Source of the DNA: Promethearchaeota archaeon
Lineage (GTDB): Archaea; Asgardarchaeota; Lokiarchaeia; Sigyniarchaeales; SOKP01
DNA length: 64,000 bases
NCBI GenBank assembly: GCA_019057865.1
Contig: JAHLWP010000017.1
Location: 16,713 to 80,712 of the forward strand
Reading direction: 5' to 3'
How positions within the stretch are numbered: the stretch's first letter is position 1; each line of letters begins with the position of its first letter. The notes under the pieces are model-generated. The model searched no databases, was not told where the DNA came from, and saw only the letters and a list, made by a program, of their open reading frames with translations. The translations under genes were made by a program, and so were the position numbers. Positions 1-8,269 of this stretch are shown here, in pieces.

Positions 1-1
1 T

Positions 2-859
2 GGACTTTTAAGTGGCCATTCTGGAGGTGATATTCATCTTCCTAGAGCAAATGCAAATAAATTAGTAACTAAGATACTATCTGCTATAATTCAAAAAATT
101 GATATATATATTTGTAATTGGAATGGGGGTATCAAAGGGAATATTATTCCTAGTGAATCTAAAGTAAAATTTGCAATTAATTCAAAAGATCAAAATTTAT
201 TTGAAAATTTAATTGATAAAGAAATTTCCGCCTATTATGACTATTATAAAAGTATTATATCTAATCCGCCCAAATTGGAGCCAAATTTACAAATTGAATG
301 GAAGACAGGAGAATCAGAAGATTTTCTATCTTTAATAGATACAAAAAATGTCATTTATACATCACACATCATTCCTCATGGAGTTATCCGTAATTCTCCT
401 TTTTTTGAGAACTTTGTAGAGACTTCAAATAATTTTGCAACTGTTAAGACAGAAAATAATGAGATTGAATTTCAATTATATCCTCGTAGTATTATACGTA
501 CAGAACTAGATAATTTCTGTCGTAGAATGATTCACTTAGGAGAATTAACAGATTGGCAAATTACATTACGTTCCGTCTTACCTGAATGGAAACCACGACC
601 AGAATCAAAGTTCCTAAGGTATGTTAAAGAACAATATGAAGATCTCTTAAAAAAACCAGTTAAAGTCAATGTAATACATGGAGGATTGGAGACTGGAATG
701 ATAAGTAAAAAAATTCCAGGAATAAATATGATCTCTATTGGTCCTACAATAATTGGGGAACACACAACTAATGAAAAAGTGAAAATATCTGATGTTGGAA
801 GGGTCTATGGATTATTAATTCAGATTATAAAGAATTTTCCAAAATCAATATTAACTTAA
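2..859 (+). CDS. pepD: PepD-type aminoacyl-histidine (Xaa-His) dipeptidase, M20 family, 5' end outside window
   Basis: C-terminal 285 residues of an M20 metallopeptidase; the frame is open to the window edge, so the start lies upstream. The motif GHSGGDIHLPRANA at the very start matches the PepD (cytosol nonspecific dipeptidase) signature. IHGGLETG near the end corresponds to the family HAGLECG segment that carries a metal-ligand glutamate, and GPTIIGEHTTNEKVKIS matches the conserved C-terminal GPTIRGAHSPDE region. The family hydrolyses dipeptides in the cytosol with two divalent metals. The last 9 bases overlap the convergent MBL gene. The short version starting at TTG 275 is not the true start. 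Confidence 0.88.
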   Translation, partial: GLLSGHSGGDIHLPRANANKLVTKILSAIIQKIDIYICNWNGGIKGNIIPSESKVKFAINSKDQNLFENLIDKEISAYYDYYKSIISNPPKLEPNLQIEWKTGESEDFLSLIDTKNVIYTSHIIPHGVIRNSPFFENFVETSNNFATVKTENNEIEFQLYPRSIIRTELDNFCRRMIHLGELTDWQITLRSVLPEWKPRPESKFLRYVKEQYEDLLKKPVKVNVIHGGLETGMISKKIPGINMISIGPTIIGEHTTNEKVKISDVGRVYGLLIQIIKNFPKSILT

Positions 860-1753
860 AATATAACCTTTGCCTTCTCGTTCTATCAATTTATTTTTAA
901 TGAATTTATCAAAATGTTTTTGGATCATTATCATTTCAGCAATAATTTCATATTTCTTGAATTCACTATAATATTTATATATAAGATTTTTACCCTTAAA
1001 ATCTATTACTAATATTGGTTTGGTCTCAGGGAAATTTGATAAAATGCGCTCATCACGTTTATGGATTACTGATTTGTACTTAATTAATTCTTCTTTTATC
1101 TCTTTTCCGCCCTCAATTATTCCTCTATGACCAGTAGTAGCCATCTCTATATCTAAATCTATTAATTTATCGAGTGATTCTTCAAAATCAATTAAATTTG
1201 AGTCAATACCCGCATAAAATACAAAATTAGTTAAATCAATATCTGCTAAGAAGGCTATTTTAGAATTCAGTTCTAAAAATGAACAATGACCGGCTGTATG
1301 CCCAGGAGTATGAATTACTTTCAACTCATAATCACTACCAACTTTTATTATCTCATTGTCCGTTAAAGCTTTTTCTATTTTGGTATTATCTAATTTGAAG
1401 CTTTCCCAAAGCCATTCAAATTCTTCTTCTGCTGGACTATTTGAGATACCATAATATTCATAAAATTTATCAACATTCTCTATCAGAAATTTATCTTTTG
1501 AATGGATGAAAAAGTTGGCATTAGACAAAAGCCTATTACCTGAAGTATGATCTTCATGCCAATGCGAAAGTAATACATTTTTTATGGGGAATTGTCTTTT
1601 TAACTTTCTCAATAATCTACTTGAGATTCCTGTATCAATTAAATAATCTTCAATAAGTAAAGAGTGCGAGTAAGGATATTTTCCATTTCTTGCTCCTTTT
1701 ATAAAATAAATATTCTTAAATTCATCTGAAATAAGTTCTAAAAAATTATCCAT
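851..1753 (-). CDS. MBL-fold metallo-hydrolase, LACTB2/glyoxalase II-like
   Basis: 300-residue metallo-beta-lactamase fold protein. The metal-binding motif SHWHEDHTSGN is at about residues 63-73 (His64, His66, Asp68, His69), followed by HTPGHTAGHC near residue 150, the aspartate in FLADIDL and the histidine in TTGHRG. This is the full ligand set of a dinuclear zinc hydrolase. The last 60 residues are helical and look like the small C-terminal winged-helix-like domain of LACTB2-type proteins. Substrate is unknown; the family includes thioesterases and nucleases. It converges with the dipeptidase gene with a 9-bp overlap and has no close upstream partner. Confidence 0.82.
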   Translation of the reverse strand: MDNFLELISDEFKNIYFIKGARNGKYPYSHSLLIEDYLIDTGISSRLLRKLKRQFPIKNVLLSHWHEDHTSGNRLLSNANFFIHSKDKFLIENVDKFYEYYGISNSPAEEEFEWLWESFKLDNTKIEKALTDNEIIKVGSDYELKVIHTPGHTAGHCSFLELNSKIAFLADIDLTNFVFYAGIDSNLIDFEESLDKLIDLDIEMATTGHRGIIEGGKEIKEELIKYKSVIHKRDERILSNFPETKPILVIDFKGKNLIYKYYSEFKKYEIIAEMIMIQKHFDKFIKNKLIEREGKGYILS

Positions 1754-2003
1754 AACGATCCTTTAACTCAAGAATTTGAAAGATTTAAAGGTTTTTAATG
1801 TCTTAAATGTTTGGATTTATTTCTATTAGTTCCCTTATTTTTTTAAGTTAGTACACTAGTGGAACATTAATTTTTGAGTTTTAATTTTTATGAATTATTG
1901 GAGTTTTTATTGTTTTTTGAAAAATATAATATGGTTAAGTTTGTATTGACCATCTTAAATTACATTTAATTAAAATAGAAATAATCGAAGGGGTTTAATA
2001 AAA

Positions 2004-2168
2004 ATGCAATATTATTGTCCCAATTGTACGAGCATGAAAAAACCTAAAATAATAAGGTATTTTCCTCCCATAACAGTAAGGTGTTCGGACTGTGGTTATA
2101 TAAATTTTGAAATAAAATTTATCAAGGATGAGAAAACTAAATACACATCAATTCAATACTCTTATTAA
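2004..2168 (+). CDS. Small zinc-ribbon protein (54 aa)
   Basis: Short ORF starting at ATG 2004, encoding 54 residues with two knuckles, CPNC at residues 5-8 and CSDC at 27-30, spaced as in a zinc ribbon. An AAGGGG stretch lies about 15 bases upstream and is a weak ribosome-binding site. Such stand-alone ribbons are common in archaea and usually bind nucleic acid or protein; no specific role can be given. It lies alone in the gap between two minus-strand genes. The cysteine pattern is the main evidence that it is real. Confidence 0.6.
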   Translation: MQYYCPNCTSMKKPKIIRYFPPITVRCSDCGYINFEIKFIKDEKTKYTSIQYSY

Positions 2169-2208
2169 TTCTCCTATATTTGGTGATATAATTTTTTTTT
2201 TATTTATT

Positions 2209-2421
2209 CTATTTTAAAGCATAATAACAACGTTTTGGAGAATATACTTTTCCTTCTTCTCTTAATTCTTTTATTATTTTGGATACTTCTTTAGATTCTA
2301 TACCTGTTTTTTCAGCAACTTCACCCGGTCTAAGTGGTTTATCAGTATTCTTAAAAATTTCTAACACTTTATCTTTAGCTACCATAATTAATCCATAAAC
2401 AATCTCTATTTTTAAAGACAT
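2209..2421 (-). CDS. Small winged-helix DNA-binding protein
   Basis: Up to 70 residues. The core, from KVLEIFKNTDKPLRPGEVAE to the end, is a winged helix-turn-helix with a clear recognition region (IESKEVSKIIKELREEGKV) and a terminal wing (YSPKRCYYALK). Similar one-domain archaeal proteins normally begin just before the first helix, so the internal ATG at 2385 (58 residues) may be the real start. It is probably a transcriptional regulator. Target unknown. It is downstream of proS on the same strand after an 80-bp gap. Confidence 0.65.
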   Translation of the reverse strand: MSLKIEIVYGLIMVAKDKVLEIFKNTDKPLRPGEVAEKTGIESKEVSKIIKELREEGKVYSPKRCYYALK

Positions 2422-2504
2422 CTATTGAATTCATAATTCATAAATATCTAACGAAATCATTATTAATTATTACTTTAAATCAATTTGATATTTTAAAAAA
2501 AAAG

Positions 2505-3980
2505 TTAATAGCTTTTAGCAATATAAACAGTACATCCAGCAGGCTTTCCACATATTAAACAAGTTGCAAATTCATGCTTTTCCTCATCAACCCTTATACC
2601 TCGAACTTCTCCACCAATTTCTTTTTCAACCACTTCAGCACATCGATAGGCATCCATATCAATTGAGCAAAAACCACAGCAAACTATCTTTCCATTATTA
2701 ATTGCTTCAATTGCAGCATCTTTTTCATATACACATTCAACTTGAGATTCAAAATCGATTATTGATTTTTCTTTTATCTCTTTAGTATAATTTTCAGCGA
2801 TTTTACCAATAAAATTTTGTAATTCTTCATCCTTTATCGTGAATTTTTCACCACTATGGCGTTTTACTATTACTACTTGATTTTTTTCAATATCTTTTGG
2901 TCCCACCTCAATTCTAATTGGAACTCCCTTTAATTCCCAATAATAAAATTTATTGCCAACTGACTCATCAGAATCATCAAGTTTAACAACATACTCATCT
3001 TTGAATTTGTTGTAGATCATTTTCGCCTTAGATAGAATTAAATCTTCTTTACTTTTATAAATTATTGGGATTATAACAATTTGAACTGGTGCTAAGTCAA
3101 AAGGTAAAACCAAACCTTTATCATCTCCAAGGTAAGCGATCATTGCCCCATAGTTTCTACTTTGGGCAGGACCATAACAGGTCTGATATCCAAATTTCTC
3201 ATTACCATCTTTATCTACAAATTTAACATTAAAGGGTTTTGAAAAGTTTTGGCCTAGTAAATGAGTAGATGGTAATTGTAAGACTTTTCCTGATCCCATA
3301 AGAGCATCAGCAGCAAATGTCTTTAGAGCTCCAGCGAATTTATCCCACTGTGGACGTTCAAAAAAAATAATTGGTATTGCAAGTTCATCTTGAAGCATCT
3401 GATATGTCATCTCCATATCCTGTTTAACTTGGCCCATTGCTCCTTCCATTGTTGCAAAGACATCATGAGCTTCAATCCAATGAAATTCTCTGCCCCTAAA
3501 AAAGGGTCTTGTCATTTTACCTTCATATCTCCAGACTTGACATGATAGATATCTTTTGAATGGTAAATCTTTATAACTTTGGATCCATAAAGAATACATT
3601 TTATATAACGCGGTTTCACTTGTAGGACGCAGAGCTAAACGTTCTGCTAATTTACCAGAACTTCCAGCTTCAGTTACCCAAAATACTTCTGGAGCAAAAC
3701 CTTCAACATGTTGAGCTTCTAATAGGAAATTTGACTCAGGGATTAATGAAGGCATAGTAAGAGGTAAATGATCATTTTTTTCTAACAATGCCTCATATTT
3801 TCTATACATTTTATTTATCGTAATGGTCGCCCATTCACGATAAACAACAAATCCTTTAATATTATATCTAATATCAGCTAACTCTGCTTTATTAAGTAAT
3901 TCAGTATACCAACCTGAAAAATCATCTTCTTTAGACACGGTAATTCCAGTTATAGGAACTTCTTTTTTCTTTTTTGCCAT
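2505..3980 (-). CDS. proS: Prolyl-tRNA synthetase, archaeal/eukaryotic type
   Basis: Class II aminoacyl-tRNA synthetase that charges tRNA-Pro. Visible are RPTSETALYKMYSLW (motif around the proline/ATP site), RYEGKMTRPFFRGREFHW (motif 2 region), an anticodon-binding domain near residues 290-390, and a C-terminal zinc-binding domain with CCGFC and CLICGKPAGC, ending in the archaeal-type Tyr terminus (IAKSY). The length of about 491 residues fits the archaeal form without an editing insert. The start is set at ATG 3980: AGGTGATGATCT lies just upstream as ribosome-binding site and covers the alternative starts at 3989-3992. Confidence 0.95.
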   Translation of the reverse strand: MAKKKKEVPITGITVSKEDDFSGWYTELLNKAELADIRYNIKGFVVYREWATITINKMYRKYEALLEKNDHLPLTMPSLIPESNFLLEAQHVEGFAPEVFWVTEAGSSGKLAERLALRPTSETALYKMYSLWIQSYKDLPFKRYLSCQVWRYEGKMTRPFFRGREFHWIEAHDVFATMEGAMGQVKQDMEMTYQMLQDELAIPIIFFERPQWDKFAGALKTFAADALMGSGKVLQLPSTHLLGQNFSKPFNVKFVDKDGNEKFGYQTCYGPAQSRNYGAMIAYLGDDKGLVLPFDLAPVQIVIIPIIYKSKEDLILSKAKMIYNKFKDEYVVKLDDSDESVGNKFYYWELKGVPIRIEVGPKDIEKNQVVIVKRHSGEKFTIKDEELQNFIGKIAENYTKEIKEKSIIDFESQVECVYEKDAAIEAINNGKIVCCGFCSIDMDAYRCAEVVEKEIGGEVRGIRVDEEKHEFATCLICGKPAGCTVYIAKSY

Positions 3981-4078
3981 AGAGATCATCACCTATAATA
4001 TTCTAAAAATTAAATATTTTATGAGAATTATACAATTTATACCGTTTTTCAGAAGAAATAAATAAAAAAGTATTACGA

Positions 4079-4822
4079 CTAAGTATCTGGTAATAACACA
4101 GCGTTAGTAATTACCTTACCTTGTTTATGTACCACCTTATATCCTTTTGAAACTAAGAATTTTTTTATTTCTTCTCCAATTTTAAACAATTTCTCCCCAT
4201 TCTGGGCATTATCCAAAACAATTTTAATTATGGATCGTGCTGACTCTAACTCTTTTTTATGTAAAGTTCCAACTGGCTTGATTTCGATTTTAGAAGCACC
4301 ACTAATAGTTGCAATCTTTTTCATTTCTACATCCAATGATCCAAAGGTGAAGAATTCTCTACTCCGTCGTTTTAACTTTTCTGCTAAAATCTTTTCTAAA
4401 TTGTTTCTTGAATCCTGATCATAAAAAGCAGTTAATTCCTTTGTACATATAGTTCTATATTTTCCAGAAATTAGATTCTCTTTATCCTCAATAAATGTTA
4501 TTAAATTATTATAATATTTCGGGTCAATTTTTTGAAAGTTTTCGATATTTCTTACTAAATCTGTCAATTTGTCAATTAAATCGTAATAAAATTTTAAGGA
4601 TGATTTAATAGCTAATTTATCATTCATTTCTTTAACTTCAGGATAGTACTTTTTTAGAATTAAATTAATATTTTTATTAAACTCAGCACATAATTTCGCT
4701 ATATCATCAACATTTTTAACTGATTTTTTATTTAAAATTCTAAGTAAGGTTCTTTCTAAGAGTGGTAATTCCTTGAAAATTTGATTGATTTTATCTCGAT
4801 ATTTTTTTTCTATATAGCTCAT
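4079..4822 (-). CDS. Unrecognised helical protein with basic C-terminal domain
   Basis: 247 residues, lysine-rich and mainly alpha-helical in the first 160 residues, with no signal peptide or membrane segment. The last 80 residues (from about FGSLDVEMKKIATISG) alternate strands and helices and end in a strand-turn-strand (KGYKVVHKQGKVITNAV). I recognise no family. The gene is preceded by its own AT-rich spacer and lies between proS and the longin-like gene on the same strand. It has base composition like its neighbours and no sign of disruption. Function unknown. Confidence 0.6.
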   Translation of the reverse strand: MSYIEKKYRDKINQIFKELPLLERTLLRILNKKSVKNVDDIAKLCAEFNKNINLILKKYYPEVKEMNDKLAIKSSLKFYYDLIDKLTDLVRNIENFQKIDPKYYNNLITFIEDKENLISGKYRTICTKELTAFYDQDSRNNLEKILAEKLKRRSREFFTFGSLDVEMKKIATISGASKIEIKPVGTLHKKELESARSIIKIVLDNAQNGEKLFKIGEEIKKFLVSKGYKVVHKQGKVITNAVLLPDT

Positions 4823-4889
4823 TACTTATAAAAAAGATAATAGTTATCATATATAATATTAATTTTTTAAAAATAGTAGAGAAAAAGAT

Positions 4890-4964
4890 TTAATAAAGAA
4901 ATAATTGTGCTGCTGACATAACAGCTCCACTTATAATGGGAACCGTAAAATTATCATTCTTGGA
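4890..4964 (-). pseudogene. C-terminal remnant resembling a polyprenol/dolichol kinase family protein
   Basis: A 24-codon open stretch ending in TAA encodes a peptide with DNFTVPIISGAVM, which resembles the conserved C-terminal segment (DDN-TIPL-SG) of the SEC59/diacylglycerol-polyprenol kinase family. A stop codon lies directly upstream in frame and no start is available. It overlaps the last codons of the longin-like gene. It looks like the tail of a deleted gene; chance resemblance cannot be excluded. Confidence 0.3.
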
Positions 4965-5373
4965 TTAATGGTATTTTCTTAATATCTTTTGAATCTATTA
5001 CTTTTTCGAGGATTTTTGAAAATCCATGAAAGTTAGAAATTTCTCCATTAAAATCCTTTAAATCATTCTTAAATTTTTTTATGAAATTATCAATTATCTT
5101 ATCAGCTAAAGATTCTAATAATTCTCTATCAAAGGATTTATTATCACATTTAAATATAATATGCAACCCTGATTGATGTGTATAAAAGAAAAATATAGAA
5201 TTATCTAAAGAAATGGTCCTTAGACTTTCTTTAAACTGATTTTTAGTAAAACGACAAAGTAAATCGAAATAACTCGCTAGTGATTGATGATCTTTAAAAT
5301 TTTTACTTCTTGAGAAGTTATGATAAAATAATGCTATTCCTGCTCTATTGATTATCATTAACTGTTGAATCAT
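4954..5373 (-). CDS. Longin/roadblock-like small domain protein (probable)
   Basis: 139 residues. It opens with a hydrophobic strand and turn (QQLMIINRAGIALFYHNF), then a helix, a second strand pair (LDNSIFFFYTHQSGLHIIFKC) and long terminal helices. This strand-helix-strand-strand-helix order is that of longin-type profilin-like folds, found as GTPase or trafficking partners in eukaryotes and abundant in Asgard genomes. No catalytic residues are expected. The call is by pattern only; a roadblock fold is the main alternative. It is alone on the minus strand, downstream of tfb, with a start next to an AT-rich leader. Confidence 0.5.
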   Translation of the reverse strand: MIQQLMIINRAGIALFYHNFSRSKNFKDHQSLASYFDLLCRFTKNQFKESLRTISLDNSIFFFYTHQSGLHIIFKCDNKSFDRELLESLADKIIDNFIKKFKNDLKDFNGEISNFHGFSKILEKVIDSKDIKKIPLIQE

Positions 5374-5696
5374 ATCAAATAAATTAAAAGGACTTATTTA
5401 TTTTTAGCATTAATTCTAAAATATTGTATAAATACACTTACAACCCTATTAATATTAGAAATATTTTTATCGCTTAATACTACATAAAACTAATATTTAA
5501 ATTTATTTTATTAGTTAATCAATAAAAAACATCAGTGATTTTTGTCGGGTCTTAATAATCAGTTATATTTTTTATGTTTTTAAGCAATTTTATATTGAAG
5601 AAATTGAAATAAATATTTCCTGAGATTTTTGAAAAAAATAAAAAAACTCTGTTCTAATCACTCAGAACATAGATAACTTTCATTTAATTAAACAGA
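5374..5696. other. Intergenic stretch between longin-like gene and tfb
   Basis: About 320 bases, very AT-rich. The only structure seen is an inverted repeat TGTTCT-N8-AGAACA at 5650-5669, 28 bases past the tfb stop, which could act as a terminator or processing hairpin. No ORF with a recognisable product was found. Confidence 0.35.
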
Positions 5697-6626
5697 TTAC
5701 TGAAGTTTGTTCTTAATTTGCTTGGAACGACTACGAAGTGTAACTTCGGTCACTTTGGCGATTGCACTTACTTCTGCTTGTGTCTTCCTGCAATTACCTG
5801 CTTTAGCTGCCATATAGATAACACTTGCTGCCAATCCTTTAGGATCTTTTCCTGTTCGCAAGAGTCCGTTTCTAGAGGCTTGTACAAGCATATTAATTGC
5901 CTTTTTCTGAGTCTCCATTGGCAAACCAAGGTCGTTCCCAAACCGAAATACTAGTTGTTCTGCAGTTATGGGCCGATACTTTAAGTTCAAATCGGGCAAA
6001 ATTTCTTTTACAACCATCCCTAAAGAGCGGTGTACAGTTCGTCTTGGGGTCATAGAAGCTTCACATACTTCCTCAAGTAATCGTGGAAATTCATGTACTC
6101 GGATTGCGGCATATAAAGAAGCAGCGATAAATCCATCAATTGATCTTCCCATTGTGAGCTTTTTCTTTGCCACAACAGAATAGATTTTCCATGCAGTTTC
6201 CTTAATATACTCTGGTATATTCATCTTCGATGTGAGCATTTTAAGTTTGGGCTTAGCTTCCCAGAAATTTCGCTCAATACTTGAAATTAATGAATTCTGA
6301 ATTTTCGATAGTCGAGAAAATAACGTTTTTCCCTTTGCTCCGATTAAACGACCTTTTGAATCAATTTTAGAGTTAGGCAACATAGTACGAGGTCCAAACT
6401 CCCTCCACCTTGGCTCTGTTCTGCGACGCTTATTCACTTCTTCGATGGTATAAGCGCGCCTCTCATTTCCCACCAAATTTCTACCACTAATCATACCACA
6501 ATTAATACAAACAGCATCTCCATCACGAGATTCGATGCTTGGGTTGCCACAGCATTGATCTGGACTGCAACTAGCCTCTTCTGAAGTAGTTTTTGCTGAT
6601 CGTAGGCGGTCTTTGTAATTACTCAA
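5697..6626 (-). CDS. tfb: Transcription initiation factor IIB
   Basis: 309 residues. The N-terminal zinc ribbon (Cys pairs around residues 25-45, including VCINCGMISG) is followed by the B-reader/linker (RRAYTIEEVNKRRRTEPRWR, FGPRT) and two cyclin-fold repeats, about residues 105-200 and 205-305, with typical GRSIDGFIAASLYAA and PKGLAASVIYMAAK segments. TFB binds TBP-TATA complexes and recruits RNA polymerase. It is full-length and intact. The GC content is visibly higher than in the neighbours, as expected for a highly expressed gene. A second, truncated TFB lies at 24.5-25.1 kb. Confidence 0.95.
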   Translation of the reverse strand: MSNYKDRLRSAKTTSEEASCSPDQCCGNPSIESRDGDAVCINCGMISGRNLVGNERRAYTIEEVNKRRRTEPRWREFGPRTMLPNSKIDSKGRLIGAKGKTLFSRLSKIQNSLISSIERNFWEAKPKLKMLTSKMNIPEYIKETAWKIYSVVAKKKLTMGRSIDGFIAASLYAAIRVHEFPRLLEEVCEASMTPRRTVHRSLGMVVKEILPDLNLKYRPITAEQLVFRFGNDLGLPMETQKKAINMLVQASRNGLLRTGKDPKGLAASVIYMAAKAGNCRKTQAEVSAIAKVTEVTLRSRSKQIKNKLQ

Positions 6627-6981
6627 TTTTATTCACTTTTTAGTACTTTTTTTTTCGATTGTTTTAATTTTGATCTTTTACAATAATGTTTTTCATAATT
6701 CTTATAGTATAATGTAAAACTTGAATACTTAAATTTAACAGTTTTAAATTATAAATATTTATTTTTTTTTGAAATTAACAATTGTAATGTAATATATTCA
6801 TCACCCCTATTTAAAAACATTTTTATCCAAAAATGTTATATTTCCCAGAACAAATAAAATATGGGCAATCTGTGGGAATTTCTATATTCTTATATTTCAT
6901 AATAAGCTGAAAAATTTTGCAGTATGAAGGCGAAAGAAGTAAAATTACAAAATTAATCTGAATTAAGATATAGACTTGCAA
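6627..6981. other. Upstream region of tfb
   Basis: About 355 bases without a convincing ORF, between the start of tfb and the end of the LarA-like gene. It contains a TATA-like run near 6745-6760 and a perfect inverted repeat at 6816-6837. No RNA gene recognised. Confidence 0.35.
6816..6837. promoter_or_regulatory. Inverted repeat upstream of tfb
   Basis: AACATTTTT-ATCC-AAAAATGTT, a perfect 9-bp palindrome with a 4-base spacer, about 190 bp upstream of the tfb start. It could be an operator or a hairpin. In such AT-rich DNA chance palindromes are fairly common, so this is weak. Confidence 0.3.
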
Positions 6982-8262
6982 TTATATCTTCAATAATGGT
7001 AAGATCTGCGGACTATTTGGTAGAATTAAAATATTTGAATTCTTTCCATGTTTTTTAAGTGATAATTGGATAGCTTCCTCAACTTTTTTTGCGTATTTTA
7101 AGCCAATATTACCCAATTCATTTTCATTTAATTTAGAAACGACATATATCTCTGCTTTCATAAGTATTCTTGCTAAGATTTGGATCTCCCATTGATCAGG
7201 GACAACAATTTCTTTATTTAGAATTTTATGGTAAATATCTTCTGGCTTCATATCCGAGAAAAGTAATTCTCGAAATTCATCTTGACCTTCACCTATTCCA
7301 TCACTACATTCATTTACAGAAATTATAGTCCCTCTTTCCTTTACAACCATTTCTCCTATAGCCATGCTCTTAACTGCTTGATATAAATTGAGATCTAACG
7401 GATAACCTCCATTTCCACAGATTACTATATCATAAGGACCCGTAATTTCTTTAAATACTTTTTTTAATTGATAATCAACAAGTTTTTCATGAACTTTTTC
7501 TAAATCTCCAGCAGCAATTTGTGTGATCCTATGTTTTTCATCTATACATATATTAATAGTAAAATCTACACCAACAAGTCTAGCTATTTCTATTGCATTT
7601 TTATGCATGGGGTTCTTTTTGTAGATCCCAAATTGAGAATAGGGAGATGAAATATTTTCAGCTGAATGATTCAATTGAATCGTTTCAGCACCAGCGATAC
7701 CAGGAACTAGAGCCTTACATCCTCCAGAAAATCCAAAGAAGAAGTGAGGCTCCACATATCCAGTTAATATTTTCACATCACTTTCATAGTAATATTTGTT
7801 AATGTAAATAGGAATATGATTTGACGTTTTTCCTAAATATTGTAATGAGTCTTTATCTGTTGCTTTATGATCTATTACTTTTAGACGATTTTTTAACTTA
7901 TTTCCTAAAATTCTTCCTAATTCTTCTTCACGAGAGGGACGATGTAACCCAGTGGCTATTAAAGCAATAATATTTTTATCCTCAATCCCATATGAGTTTA
8001 ATTCTTCTATTAATGCTTCCAATATCAAATGAGAAGGAACAGGTCGAGTCGCATCGCTTACAACTATGCAAATTTGATTCAAGTTCTGCTTTTCTCTAAC
8101 GATACTCTTAAGAGGGGAGCATGAGATTGGATTATTTATAGCTTTTTTAATTTTTTCTATAGGATTTTCAATTATATTTTGAGATTTTGGTCGTAAAATA
8201 TCAACATTCCAGGATGCATCTAAAGATATTTCTAATCCAGTTTTCCCATAATCAAATTTCAT
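6982..8262 (-). CDS. larA: LarA-like nickel-pincer racemase family protein (DUF2088)
   Basis: 426 residues of the lactate racemase LarA family, which uses a nickel-pincer nucleotide to racemise 2-hydroxy acids. Family positions are visible: ATRPVPSHLILEAL near residue 70, the histidine in IALIATGLHRPSREEELG (NPN/substrate His), EPHFFFGFSGGCKALVPG with the His and the Lys that carries the cofactor in LarA, and the later NHS histidine. It lies 7 bp downstream of the GlcD-like oxidase on the same strand, so the pair probably interconverts and oxidises D/L hydroxy acids. The natural substrate need not be lactate; the LarA superfamily is diverse. No LarBCE genes are in the window. Confidence 0.8.
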   Translation of the reverse strand: MKFDYGKTGLEISLDASWNVDILRPKSQNIIENPIEKIKKAINNPISCSPLKSIVREKQNLNQICIVVSDATRPVPSHLILEALIEELNSYGIEDKNIIALIATGLHRPSREEELGRILGNKLKNRLKVIDHKATDKDSLQYLGKTSNHIPIYINKYYYESDVKILTGYVEPHFFFGFSGGCKALVPGIAGAETIQLNHSAENISSPYSQFGIYKKNPMHKNAIEIARLVGVDFTINICIDEKHRITQIAAGDLEKVHEKLVDYQLKKVFKEITGPYDIVICGNGGYPLDLNLYQAVKSMAIGEMVVKERGTIISVNECSDGIGEGQDEFRELLFSDMKPEDIYHKILNKEIVVPDQWEIQILARILMKAEIYVVSKLNENELGNIGLKYAKKVEEAIQLSLKKHGKNSNILILPNSPQILPLLKI

Positions 8263-8269
8263 AACATTT

